A DNA stretch of 64,000 bases from Scopulibacillus_A cellulosilyticus (GCF_042665295.1 NZ_JBHTCO010000020.1:1-64000); one strand, 5' to 3'. Numbered from the stretch's first letter, positions 1-7,120 are shown. Notes: a model not told the origin generated them from the sequence alone. Program-made: numbers and translations.

Positions 1-136
1 GCATATACACGTAACTCCTATCCTTCTCTTGTTTCTGGACAATTCAAGTGTAAAGGATTAAGGAGCTTGCGTGTATTTTTTTGTTTTAATTTTTCTCATA
101 CCCCAACAAATATTATAGAGCCTTTTTAATTCAGCC

Positions 137-517
137 TTAACACCTGCCGCCAGCCGGCCACCAGCCTGACCTATAAAAAAAGTATCCGCCGCCAATTAAT
201 AGAACGATAAACAGGACTACCCATATTGCATATACCCTTCCTCCCGGCCGAGGAGGACAACAATATTGCTGAGGCGGGGTACATTCATAAGGAGAACAAT
301 AACAACCTGGCGTACAGGAAGGCGTTATTTTATATTCATAGCATGGATTGCAACTTGTTTGAGCCGGAATACTGCAAATACCGCACGAATTATAAGATCC
401 ATATGGCGCATATACGACCGGCTCTGCTTCATATAAAGCATTATTTCCATAAACTGGATAACTGTAGTCAAAGTTATCCGCCGGACAATAAGAACAACCC
501 CTCATGTCTTTATTCAT
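137..517 (-). CDS. Cys/Tyr/Pro-rich small protein with C-terminal membrane anchor
   Basis: Unrecognised protein of about 126 residues. The first roughly 90 residues are rich in Cys, Tyr and Pro, with many spaced Cys residues (for example CGIC and CNPC). One hydrophobic segment (AIWVVLFIVLLIGGGYFF) lies near the C terminus. It looks like a tail-anchored surface or spore-coat-type protein whose Cys-rich part could cross-link or bind metal; that role is inference. I chose ATG at 517 because GGAGG lies 8 nt upstream; a TTG two codons earlier would sit too close to the Shine-Dalgarno. It is transcribed alone, with nothing clear downstream before the window edge. Confidence 0.65.
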   Translation of the reverse strand: MNKDMRGCSYCPADNFDYSYPVYGNNALYEAEPVVYAPYGSYNSCGICSIPAQTSCNPCYEYKITPSCTPGCYCSPYECTPPQQYCCPPRPGGRVYAIWVVLFIVLLIGGGYFFYRSGWWPAGGRC

Positions 518-662
518 TATCAACGCCTCCTTCCCACTATATATCTTATGGCAAAATCCTATTCACGTATGGACACAAATACTAATTCACCTTATTTTGA
601 AAATACGGGAACGGAGGACAAAGAAATTTAAGTTATAAATATTTATAGCAGTCATCAACAAA

Positions 663-755
663 TTAAAACCAAATCCAATATATTATGCCAATAATCAAAG
701 CCCAAAGGAAAATTGAAATAATAAGCCCGTTTATAAGACCTTTAAAAAACTTCAT
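663..755 (-). CDS. 30-residue single-pass membrane peptide
   Basis: A short ORF beginning MKFFKGLING and ending IIYWIWF. Nearly the whole peptide after two Lys residues is one hydrophobic helix (residues 9-30). A GGGTGA motif lies 5 nt before the ATG. The charged N terminus followed by a Trp-rich helix is typical of small bacterial membrane peptides. No family is recognised and coding is inferred only from composition and the ribosome-binding site. It lies in the 490-bp space between the Cys-rich protein gene and the cobalamin-binding-like gene. Confidence 0.45.
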   Translation of the reverse strand: MKFFKGLINGLIISIFLWALIIGIIYWIWF

Positions 756-1012
756 CACATTCACCCTATCGTTAAATCCAAAATATTTTTTTAACAAAAA
801 TTTATTTGTTTTTTAAAGGGGGTTTGACATCTAAAAAAATTCGTGCTTATTACTTGTTTTTGTACCGCAATTTTTTAAATGGCCCTGCTTCTTGTTAATC
901 TAACCATCGGTAGTCTGACGCAATTCTTACCATTTCATTAAGCTTTATAACTTTTATCTTGTTATAATAATTAAAGAATAGTATTAAAAGCTCTAAGAAG
1001 GAGCGAGGAACT

Positions 1013-1843
1013 ATGCGAATTATTTCAATATGTCCCAGCAATACGGAACTGTTGGCCTATCTTAATTTAATGCCGCAAGTCATAGGTGTTGATAATTATT
1101 CAGACTGGCCCCAAGAAGTCGAAAATCTCCCGCGGCTTGGTCCTGATCTGTCAATTGATATGGATATGGTAGAAAGGTTAAAACCAGATCTTGTCGTTGC
1201 ATCCCTAAGTGTTCCCGGTATGGAAAAAAACATAGAAGAACTAAAAGACCGCAACCTCCCGTACGTTGTGCTCAATCCTAATTCTTTGAAGGAAATAGCA
1301 GATAACCTTATAACTCTTGGAGAGTTAACAAACAGGAAATCTTTAGCCGAACAATTAGTTAACGATTATGATAAGACAATTCATACATACCAGGCCTTGG
1401 CCGATACAGTTACTGAACCGCCTTCAATCTACTGGGAATGGTGGCCAAAGCCTGTCTTTACCCCCGGCGGACACAATTGGCTGACAGAAATAAGCCGGCT
1501 TGCTGGAGGTATTAATCTTTTTCAGCATGAGAAAACAGCTAACTTTCAGACAACTTGGTCTGACGTTGCAACCCGCGAGCCTGATCATATTTGTATGGTA
1601 TGGGTTGGTGTCGACAGCAATAAAGTTAAACCGGAATTCGTCCTAAAAAGAGACCATTCTAAAAATATGAGAGCCGCTGTTAACAGAAATATTCATGTTC
1701 TTGAAGAAGCTTATTTTTGCCGCCCATCCCCGAGATTGCTAATGGGTCTTAAAAAAATAGCCGCCATTTTACATCCGGAAATTTTCCCGCCTTTTTCAAA
1801 TGAAGATACTCTCATGAAAAAGTCAAAGCTTCTTTCACAATAA
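1013..1843 (+). CDS. Cobalamin/corrinoid-binding-type (BtuF-like) protein without signal peptide
   Basis: Member of the periplasmic-binding-protein fold family that includes BtuF and ferrichrome-binding proteins (COG0614). It opens with RIISICPSNTELLAYL, then VIGVDNYSDWP and LKPDLVV, the usual order of the N-terminal lobe. The C-terminal lobe carries EPDHICMVW and RPSPRLLMGLK. At 276 residues it matches the mature length, but no signal peptide or lipobox Cys is present, so the product should be cytosolic, like several annotated Bacillus 'cobalamin-binding proteins'. AAGGAG precedes the ATG. No BtuCD-type permease or ATPase gene is adjacent. The ligand is not proven. Confidence 0.7.
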   Translation: MRIISICPSNTELLAYLNLMPQVIGVDNYSDWPQEVENLPRLGPDLSIDMDMVERLKPDLVVASLSVPGMEKNIEELKDRNLPYVVLNPNSLKEIADNLITLGELTNRKSLAEQLVNDYDKTIHTYQALADTVTEPPSIYWEWWPKPVFTPGGHNWLTEISRLAGGINLFQHEKTANFQTTWSDVATREPDHICMVWVGVDSNKVKPEFVLKRDHSKNMRAAVNRNIHVLEEAYFCRPSPRLLMGLKKIAAILHPEIFPPFSNEDTLMKKSKLLSQ

Positions 1844-1914
1844 TTAACTTGTAATATTAACTTTTGCAAACAGCACATTTAGAAATTTCATTTAAAATAT
1901 CGTATATCTCATGT

Positions 1915-1943
1915 AAGAAAACTTGGCAGAGCCAAGTTTTCTT
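1915..1943. terminator. Bidirectional intrinsic terminator
   Basis: A perfect 13-bp inverted repeat (AAGAAAACTTGGC with GCCAAGTTTTCTT, loop AGA), flanked by A and T runs, lies between the converging cobalamin-binding-like gene and yuiC. Its arms resemble the head of the dispersed repeat at 2703-2824. Confidence 0.8.
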
Positions 1944-2579
1944 TTAACTATCCAATATTTTTTGACGGAATACTTGCAAAGTTTTTGTATTGTTTAACCT
2001 TTTAAGTGTATCCTCTTTTAAAGTACCGTTTCCTTTTTTTATAATATAGACTTTAAGTTTTCTCTTACCCCAATGATGATAGACGTCATCTACAGTATTA
2101 TAGTAGAGATCAAGTCTGTCTCCATTTATTGCTGATCCTGTATCAGCAACAACACCAAACCCGTAACCTGGTACAAAAAGTATCGTTCCAATAGGGAAAA
2201 CCTTTGGATCAGCGGCAATAGTTGAATATAAATCCCGCCGTACTTTTACACCGCTGTATGTAACCCCATAACCTGGATCATTAGGCGTCTTTCCGGTAGA
2301 TTCAATTCCGGCAGTATAACCGGTTGCTGTTACGCTTTGTGACGGATATTTTTTTAAATCCAATGTATCCTCCAAAGCCATTTCCTTTGGTTCAGATGCT
2401 TTTGTAATCTTAAGTTTGTGACTGCCTTCAGCATTCTTATGATGGCCAGAGTTATTCCTAAAAAAGCCATGTAAAAATTCACTGGCTTCTAACCCTGTTA
2501 AGGTGTGAAAAGTCGTCAAAATGGCACAAAAAAGGAGTATTGTCATCGTTAGCCTTTTGACTATTTTTACCGTCTGCAA
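1944..2579 (-). CDS. yuiC: YuiC-like 3D-domain lytic transglycosylase-type protein
   Basis: Resembles Bacillus YuiC, a double-psi beta-barrel (MltA/3D fold) protein of the stationary-phase survival class thought to cleave peptidoglycan. An N-terminal hydrophobic segment (about residues 12-30) should anchor or export it. A variable linker follows, then the 3D domain from about residue 85. The three Asp residues of the signature are D146, D154 and D157 in VVADTGSAINGDRLDLY. I kept the TTG at 2579; an ATG at residue 12 preceded by AAAAGG is an alternative. The yuiC-yuiB-yuiA order matches B. subtilis, which supports the identification. Confidence 0.8.
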   Translation of the reverse strand: MQTVKIVKRLTMTILLFCAILTTFHTLTGLEASEFLHGFFRNNSGHHKNAEGSHKLKITKASEPKEMALEDTLDLKKYPSQSVTATGYTAGIESTGKTPNDPGYGVTYSGVKVRRDLYSTIAADPKVFPIGTILFVPGYGFGVVADTGSAINGDRLDLYYNTVDDVYHHWGKRKLKVYIIKKGNGTLKEDTLKRLNNTKTLQVFRQKILDS

Positions 2580-2702
2580 TGTTTTCCACTCTCCTCCTGT
2601 CTCATCGTTCCCAAGACAGAAGGGTATTATACTTAGAAAAACAAAAACGGCTGTTTTGGATAATGGCTTGAATTGCTAAGCGGACTATTCCATTTTATCA
2701 TT

Positions 2703-2824
2703 AAAGAAAACTTGGCTGTGCCAAGCCTTAAGGCGCGCTTTGATTTATACTTCTTGAATAGTCTTCGTGCAGGAGCACCTGTAAATTTCATCCTTTAGTA
2801 AAGTTAAACTTTCTGAAAGTATAA
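2703..2824. repeat. Dispersed intergenic repeat, family 2, copy 1
   Basis: This stretch begins AAAGAAAACTTGGC followed by a short hairpin (GGC...GCC) and ends CTTTCTGAAAGTATAA. The same head and tail, with a divergent middle, recur at 40726-40816, and a related head occurs at 16783. It lies between yuiB and yuiC and carries no ORF. Copy number elsewhere is unknown. Confidence 0.5.
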
Positions 2825-2835
2825 AAAACGCTCAC

Positions 2836-3153
2836 TTAAAACATTTGATAACCTCTTGATCTTAACATTTTAATCACAACCGCAGAAATAATAGTTCCCA
2901 AAAAACCCGTACAAAGAACAATAATATCCGGGATGGTTAAACTTACCAAGCGATGTCCAAGAGCTTTAAAAGTTTCTTTTGGATGCGTGAAATAATCGAT
3001 TGTCGCAACATTATCAATCATAATTATTACAATAAACGGATAGCAAACAGACATTAGCCATGATGTTTTTAAAAGCATGTTAATAATAAAAGCGATACCA
3101 AAAAACAAAACCATGAAGAGCAGCATTGATATGATAAATTGAGGTAAAAACAC
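2836..3153 (-). CDS. yuiB: YuiB-like small membrane protein
   Basis: This 105-residue protein matches Bacillus YuiB in length and gene position. Three hydrophobic stretches can be seen: residues 1-27 (start of protein), 30-50, and 75-95 (IIVLCTGFLGTIISAVVIKML). The acidic or polar segment between the second and third contains DYFTHPKETFKAL. Function is unknown in the family. It lies downstream of yuiA with a terminator between them and upstream of yuiC, the B. subtilis order. AGGAGCC-type purines precede the start. Confidence 0.75.
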   Translation of the reverse strand: MFLPQFIISMLLFMVLFFGIAFIINMLLKTSWLMSVCYPFIVIIMIDNVATIDYFTHPKETFKALGHRLVSLTIPDIIVLCTGFLGTIISAVVIKMLRSRGYQMF

Positions 3154-3250
3154 GGCTCCTCCCCCTTTTTTACAGTTAAAATAAGTTTACTCAAAAATGA
3201 CAGAATCGTCAAACAAGACCAAAACGTCAATTAATTTTAATCAATAAATA

Positions 3251-3280
3251 AAAAGCAGCCACCTCATAGTGGCTGCTTTT
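3251..3280 (-). terminator. Intrinsic terminator after yuiA
   Basis: A 12-bp perfect stem (AAAAGCAGCCAC with GTGGCTGCTTTT) reads into a T run on the minus strand and overlaps the last codons of yuiA. Confidence 0.8.
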
Positions 3281-3395
3281 ATGCTTTACCGGTCCCGGAA
3301 CAATGATCACAAGTTTCAGATCCGCCTAATAATAATTGAAAATATCCTTTACCTTTACAATAAGGACAATTGTTCTTTTCCTCAGTTTTTTTCAT
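3279..3395 (-). CDS. yuiA: YuiA-like 38-residue zinc-ribbon protein
   Basis: A short gene encoding 38 residues with two CxxC knuckles: CPYCKGKGYF at residues 10-19 and CDHCSGTGK near residues 29-37. The CxxCxGxG form is that of DnaJ-type zinc-binding repeats, and the length and position match Bacillus YuiA. It probably binds one zinc ion; the cellular role is unknown. The upstream gene on the same strand is yumB and the downstream one is yuiB. A perfect TGATAATATTATCA palindrome lies 26 nt upstream of the ATG. The ribosome-binding site is weak (AAGTG). Confidence 0.75.
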   Translation of the reverse strand: MKKTEEKNNCPYCKGKGYFQLLLGGSETCDHCSGTGKA

Positions 3396-3420
3396 CTAAA
3401 ACACTTCCTTTGGAATTTTC

Positions 3421-3434
3421 TGATAATATTATCA
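3421..3434. promoter_or_regulatory. Perfect 14-bp palindrome upstream of yuiA (Fur/PerR-like)
   Basis: TGATAATATTATCA resembles the Fur/PerR family box TGATAATnATTATCA but lacks the central base. It is centred about 33 nt upstream of the yuiA start, a position suited to a repressor. Identification as a metalloregulator site is inference. Confidence 0.3.
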
Positions 3435-3621
3435 GTTTTGAATGAATTTGAAAAGGGACGCTGACATCGGTTTAATGAGATGTAAGCGAATACATCTCAT
3501 CCAATCTAATTATTATTAAAATTTTCCGCCAATTACTCTATTATTATTTCCTATTTGAAAGAAACTATGTAAAATACAGAAGGATGGTAAAGACAATAGT
3601 CATTACCACCCTTTTATTCAT

Positions 3622-4842
3622 CTATTTAAGCAAATTAAGTTTACCCTTTTTAAGCATAAGGCCTACACCGCCGAGCATCAAAAGATAACGGTCATCAACG
3701 ATTTTCTTCAATGCTGCAGCCGGTGCACCTTTAATTCTTTTGTTGCCAACTACAGCAACAGCATCTCCTGCACCAAGAGAAGCAACTGTACCTTTGTTTT
3801 TATAAACGAATGGCTCAGTTGGCTCATTATGAAGAATGTGACGAATGTTTTTAGCTAAGTTTACACCTTGCTGCATAGCAAGCTGTGCAGTTGGCGGACA
3901 AGGTCGATTTGTTTCTTTGTCCATGACAAGCGAGCAATCGCCTACAACAAAAACATTGTCATATTCTTTTGAACGAAGCGCATCGTCAACTTCCACTTTC
4001 CCGCGGTTTGTTTTAAAACCGGATTTCTCAACGATAGTGTTTGCTTTAACACCGCCGGTCCACACAATTGTACCAGCTTTAATTTCTTCAAGGTCTTCAC
4101 TGTCTTTTTCCTGAACGATTACACTGTCTTTTGTACATTCTTTAATAAACGTACTCAGCTTGAATTCGATGCCTTTACTTTCCAATTGATTAACAGCATA
4201 TTCAACAAGCTCTTTATCAAAGTTTGGAAGAATAGTCGGCGCGCCTTCAATATTGATGATACGAACTTTACTGCGTTCAATGTCATATTCACGGCAAAGC
4301 TCCGGGATGCGGTTTGCCAATTCAGCTACAAATTCCACGCCGGTTAAGCCGGCACCGCCAACAGCGATAGCAAGTTTGTCATCGTTAGGTACCTCATCGT
4401 GGTTATAACTTGCAAATTGATATTCAATATGTTCACGAATCTTGCGAACACTGTCAACACTTCGGATGGTGAAGGCATTTTCATCTAATCCTTTAATGCC
4501 AAAAGTATTAGATTCAAAACCAAGTCCGATAACAAGGTAATCGTACTCTAATTCTCCATTTTCAGTGATAACTTTGTTTTCATTCGGTTTAATTTCTTTA
4601 ACAGTATCTTGTACAAATTTAACACGATCCGGGTTAACAACATTTTTAATAAGCATGCGTGTACGATCGTGATGGAGGGTACCCGCAGCCGGCTGATGAA
4701 GCCATGTTGTCTGATAATGATAATTGTGCTTGTTCACTAGAGTAATGTCTGCGTCATTAGGGCTCAGTTCTTTGATTAAACGCGTTGCTGTCATCATGCC
4801 GCCGTAGCCGGCACCGATGATAAGAATCTTAGGCTTACTCAC
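3622..4842 (-). CDS. yumB: Type II NADH:quinone dehydrogenase (NDH-2), YumB-like
   Basis: Membrane-associated FAD enzyme that passes electrons from NADH to menaquinone without pumping protons. The N-terminal FAD-binding motif is GAGYGGMMTATRL; the second nucleotide-binding fold is AVGGAGLTGVEF; the FAD-contacting VVGDCS motif lies near residue 309; and PPTAQLAMQQG follows. The C-terminal hydrophobic/basic tail (LLMLGGVGLMLKKGKL) suits membrane docking. I chose the GTG at 4842, giving 406 residues, the B. subtilis YumB length. An upstream GTG pair is possible, but the SD (AAGGTGG) would then be too close. A Rex/Fnr-like inverted repeat lies 53-70 bp upstream. Confidence 0.85.
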   Translation of the reverse strand: MSKPKILIIGAGYGGMMTATRLIKELSPNDADITLVNKHNYHYQTTWLHQPAAGTLHHDRTRMLIKNVVNPDRVKFVQDTVKEIKPNENKVITENGELEYDYLVIGLGFESNTFGIKGLDENAFTIRSVDSVRKIREHIEYQFASYNHDEVPNDDKLAIAVGGAGLTGVEFVAELANRIPELCREYDIERSKVRIINIEGAPTILPNFDKELVEYAVNQLESKGIEFKLSTFIKECTKDSVIVQEKDSEDLEEIKAGTIVWTGGVKANTIVEKSGFKTNRGKVEVDDALRSKEYDNVFVVGDCSLVMDKETNRPCPPTAQLAMQQGVNLAKNIRHILHNEPTEPFVYKNKGTVASLGAGDAVAVVGNKRIKGAPAAALKKIVDDRYLLMLGGVGLMLKKGKLNLLK

Positions 4843-4894
4843 TAGTATCACATCCACCTTTTAGAATTTGTCACATTTTTTCGATATGTAGGCT

Positions 4895-4912
4895 TTGTGA
4901 TGTATTTCACTT
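4895..4912. promoter_or_regulatory. Rex- or Fnr-like operator upstream of yumB
   Basis: TTGTGATGTATTTCACTT matches the Firmicute Rex box (TTGTGAAnnnnTTCACAA) except at the last two bases and one central position. It also fits the Fnr/Crp pattern TGTGA-N6-TCAC. B. subtilis controls its ndh gene through the NADH sensor Rex, so a Rex site before an NDH-2 gene is plausible. Assignment is inference from sequence and context. Confidence 0.45.
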
Positions 4913-5147
4913 ACATCTACATCTGCCTTTTGTTCCAAGTCAATCATATGACTTTTGTTGAAATATTTCAAGCTTTTTAACAACAACATATTCTTAAGAA
5001 TTTCTTATAGTTTAACTCATACAACATGAAATATTTCATTAATATTTACCCAAATAATGGCGAATTTAAACAAAATTCGTCCAAGCAATATACTTTTAAT
5101 CGCATAACATAAAAAAGATTTGTCAAGACTGTCAGATGGTGGTTATC

Positions 5148-5549
5148 ATGCAAATAAAGCACGCTATTATAAAATTTAAAAAATGGCTACACAATAAGCT
5201 TACTGACAAAGACAAAAATGATTATTGTGAACTTCCTTCAACAAAAATCACGTCATTACAAAATGTCATTTTTGAAACATTAAAAATGCAAGGTTTTGAA
5301 GTTAAAATTAATGAACCTATTGGACCTTATAAAGCTGACCTCTATCTTCCGGAACACAATCTTATTATTGCCTGTATTTACCCAAATGAAAACAAAACAC
5401 TGCAAATGATTAAAATTCGAAGCCTCTCAAAATATACCCAGACTTGCGGTTTGCGTTGTCTTACAATAAACAGCCAAAGGTTTTATAAAGATTTGCAAAA
5501 GGTTATGATGTATACGCAATACTTCTCGAAAAATTCAATTGAAAAATGA
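5148..5549 (+). CDS. Unknown protein, possible nuclease-like fold
   Basis: About 133 residues, not assigned to a family. The start is basic (KHAIIKFKKWLHNKL). From about residue 40 there is a helix (SLQNVIFETLKMQGFEVK) followed by KADLYLPEHNLIIAC, which resembles the E...D...hydrophobic-strand core of restriction-endonuclease-like folds such as DUF559/VSR proteins. That resemblance is short and uncertain. I chose ATG at 5148 because GGTGG lies 6 nt upstream; an ATG at 5136 has no ribosome-binding site. It is a single-gene unit ending at a good hairpin. Confidence 0.55.
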   Translation: MQIKHAIIKFKKWLHNKLTDKDKNDYCELPSTKITSLQNVIFETLKMQGFEVKINEPIGPYKADLYLPEHNLIIACIYPNENKTLQMIKIRSLSKYTQTCGLRCLTINSQRFYKDLQKVMMYTQYFSKNSIEK

Positions 5550-5580
5550 AAAAACCTCCAGAAAAGTTTAGGAGGTTTTT
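5550..5580. terminator. Bidirectional terminator
   Basis: AAAAACCTCC and GGAGGTTTTT form a 10-bp stem with an 11-nt loop between the converging unknown gene and yutM. Confidence 0.85.
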
Positions 5581-5588
5581 CGTTTACT

Positions 5589-5954
5589 TTAACAATCCTT
5601 CGTAGGCGACCCTGCATTTGTTGCGGTCTTAAATGACTGGCCGCAGCCGCATGTGGCGATGGCATTTGGGTTGTCTATAATGAACCCTCCTCCCATCATG
5701 TTTTGCTTATAATCAATGGTTACATCCCGAAGCAATGGCGCGCTGTCAGAATCAACAACTACCTTTAATCCTTTATCTTCAAATGATTCATCGTCTTCTT
5801 TTAATTCACTGTCGAATCCCATACCGTATGTTAATCCAGTACATCCGCCGCCTTTGACACCAACACGAAGAAAAAGATTTTCGTTTCCTTCTTCTTTTCT
5901 CATCTCTTTAATTCGATGAATTGCAGCATCCGTTACTGTTAAATTCAAATTCAT
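5589..5954 (-). CDS. yutM: A-type Fe-S carrier (HesB/IscA/SufA family), YutM
   Basis: Small A-type iron-sulfur carrier of 121 residues. The three invariant ligand cysteines are C38 (KGGGCTGLTYG) and C102/C104 (TCGCGQSF near the C terminus). The family core FLRVGVKGGGC...GGGFIIDNPNA is intact. It would pass Fe-S clusters from the Suf scaffold, encoded about 25 kb downstream in this window, to client apoproteins. AAAGGAGG lies 8-9 nt before the ATG. It is monocistronic, between a terminator and the Spo0E-like gene. Confidence 0.92.
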   Translation of the reverse strand: MNLNLTVTDAAIHRIKEMRKEEGNENLFLRVGVKGGGCTGLTYGMGFDSELKEDDESFEDKGLKVVVDSDSAPLLRDVTIDYKQNMMGGGFIIDNPNAIATCGCGQSFKTATNAGSPTKDC

Positions 5955-6046
5955 GGAAAGGTACCTCCTTTACACTTTTAACTATATTATATCCCCATCC
6001 TGAATTGAGCTCAAGAAATCACATTTAATTACATTTTAAACGGCTT

Positions 6047-6217
6047 TTATGCATGAGTATTTTTTATATTGAGGGTAATATTATACAAATCATCAATTTT
6101 TCTGCTGTAACATAAAACTTTGGGGTGATTTAAACCTAATTGGTTAGCGGTTTGTATCATCAACTGGCGCAGCTGTTCAATCTTTTGATATATATCATCC
6201 ATGTTTTTCTCAGTCAT
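6047..6217 (-). CDS. Spo0E-family aspartyl-phosphate phosphatase, small
   Basis: A 56-residue protein with the Spo0E fold pattern: first helix IYQKIEQLRQLMIQTANQLG (residues 9-28), turn NHPKV, and second helix YSRKIDDLYNIT, which carries the signature S-x-x-[IL]-D-x-[LI] (here SRKIDDL) of Spo0E/YisI/YnzD phosphatases. Such proteins dephosphorylate Spo0A~P and hold back sporulation. AAGGTGG lies 9 nt before the ATG. The final ten residues are variable, as in other members. It lies between yutM and the promoter of the modB unit, divergent to the latter. Confidence 0.8.
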   Translation of the reverse strand: MTEKNMDDIYQKIEQLRQLMIQTANQLGLNHPKVLCYSRKIDDLYNITLNIKNTHA

Positions 6218-6257
6218 TAACTCTTACCACCTTGACCGGTTTTTCCGTTCCTTCTCC

Positions 6258-6286
6258 TTGTCTAGTTTTTTTATCGCTTTTATAAT
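6258..6286 (+). promoter_or_regulatory. SigA-type promoter of the modB transcript
   Basis: TTGTCT and TATAAT are separated by 17 bp. The predicted start near 6293 gives a short leader ahead of the leader ORF at 6319. Confidence 0.6.
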
Positions 6287-6318
6287 TAAAACAAGAGACT
6301 ATATAAAGGAGAATTTCG

Positions 6319-6453
6319 ATGACTACTAGGAACTTTTGTCCATTAATAACAATTTTATTAACAAATGACTCTAATTCTCCAGTTAAACAAAGTTTAAAAC
6401 ATAAAAAGAATGGTTTTCGCCCTTTTTTTAAAAAGGAAAATAACCATGTTTGA
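6319..6453 (+). CDS. 44-codon leader ORF overlapping modB
   Basis: This ORF has an excellent ribosome-binding site (AAAGGAG, 7 nt spacing), better than that of modB itself. Its product (MTTRNFCPLITILLTNDS at the start, then a Lys/Phe-rich end) resembles no known protein. Its stop TGA lies at 6451-6453, just inside modB, whose ATG is at 6446. The modB SD and ATG are folded into a hairpin at 6410-6447 that translating ribosomes on this ORF would have to melt. It therefore looks like a translational-coupling leader; the peptide itself may have no function. Confidence 0.45.
   Translation: MTTRNFCPLITILLTNDSNSPVKQSLKHKKNGFRPFFKKENNHV
6410..6447 (+). promoter_or_regulatory. Hairpin burying the modB ribosome-binding site and start
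   Basis: ATGGTT (6410-6415) can pair with AACCAT (6442-6447) and CCTTTTT (6421-6427) with AAAAAGG (6430-6436). The 3' arm contains the modB SD (AAAAAGG) and most of its start codon. Confidence 0.45.
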
Positions 6454-7120
6454 TATTTTTACAGGGCAATCATTTTGGGATCCTGTTATTCGTTCTTTGG
6501 TTGTCGCATTTGTTTCTTTGATTGCGGTCTTTATTATTGGGACGTTAATCGGAGGTTTCATGGCTGGAAAGACATTTCGCGGAAAATCTATTATTGAAAC
6601 GATTATGATGCTTCCATTAGTCTTGCCGCCTTCTGTCGTTGGCTTTGGGCTATTATCAATTTTCGGGCGTAACAGTCCGATCGGCAAAATTATTGAATGG
6701 CTTTTCCATCAGCCTATTGTTTTTACGATTTGGGCGGCAATTTTAGCTTCATGTGTTGTCGCTTTTCCTCTTATGTACCAAACAATTAAAATAGGTTTTT
6801 CTTCAATTCCGGAAGCTATAAAGGAAGCTGCAAAAATTGATGGGGCCGGATTCTGGCGCAGTTTTATTTTTATTCAATTACCGCTGGCCAAGCAAGCACT
6901 TTTGACAGGGGCCGTTCTTTCATTTGCCCGTGCTCTTGGCGAATTTGGAGCAACGCTCATGTTTGCCGGAAATATTCCCGGCAAAACTGAAACGATGCCG
7001 ACTGCCATTTATATTGCAGTTGAAACAAACCAAATAGGTCTTGCATGGGCATGGGTATGCTTTACTATTGTTATTTCATTTCTATTATTACTCGTTGCTA
7101 ATAGGTTTCGTTATAAATAA
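6446..7120 (+). CDS. modB: Molybdate ABC transporter permease ModB
   Basis: Integral-membrane permease of about 224 residues with five or six hydrophobic segments. The EAA loop EAIKEAAKIDGAGFWRSFIFIQLPLA contacts the ATPase, and the ModB-type PLVLPPSVVGFGLL and FARALGEFGATLMFAGN motifs are present. It would form the channel of a molybdate (or tungstate) importer. I start it at ATG 6446 after AAAAAGG. Neither modA nor modC lies beside it: the upstream ORF is a short leader and the next gene is convergent dapF. Partners must be encoded elsewhere. The last 10 bp overlap the 3' end of dapF. Confidence 0.85.
   Translation: MFDIFTGQSFWDPVIRSLVVAFVSLIAVFIIGTLIGGFMAGKTFRGKSIIETIMMLPLVLPPSVVGFGLLSIFGRNSPIGKIIEWLFHQPIVFTIWAAILASCVVAFPLMYQTIKIGFSSIPEAIKEAAKIDGAGFWRSFIFIQLPLAKQALLTGAVLSFARALGEFGATLMFAGNIPGKTETMPTAIYIAVETNQIGLAWAWVCFTIVISFLLLLVANRFRYK

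Noticed and set aside
226..585. 119-codon plus-strand ORF opposite the Cys-rich protein gene
   Set aside because: It has no ribosome-binding site and is a shadow of the biased composition of the minus-strand gene.
820..870. TTGACA at 824-829 as a promoter
   Set aside because: The best -10 at 18 bp (TTATTA) is poor and it would give a long untranslated leader to the gene at 1013; evidence is too weak to list.
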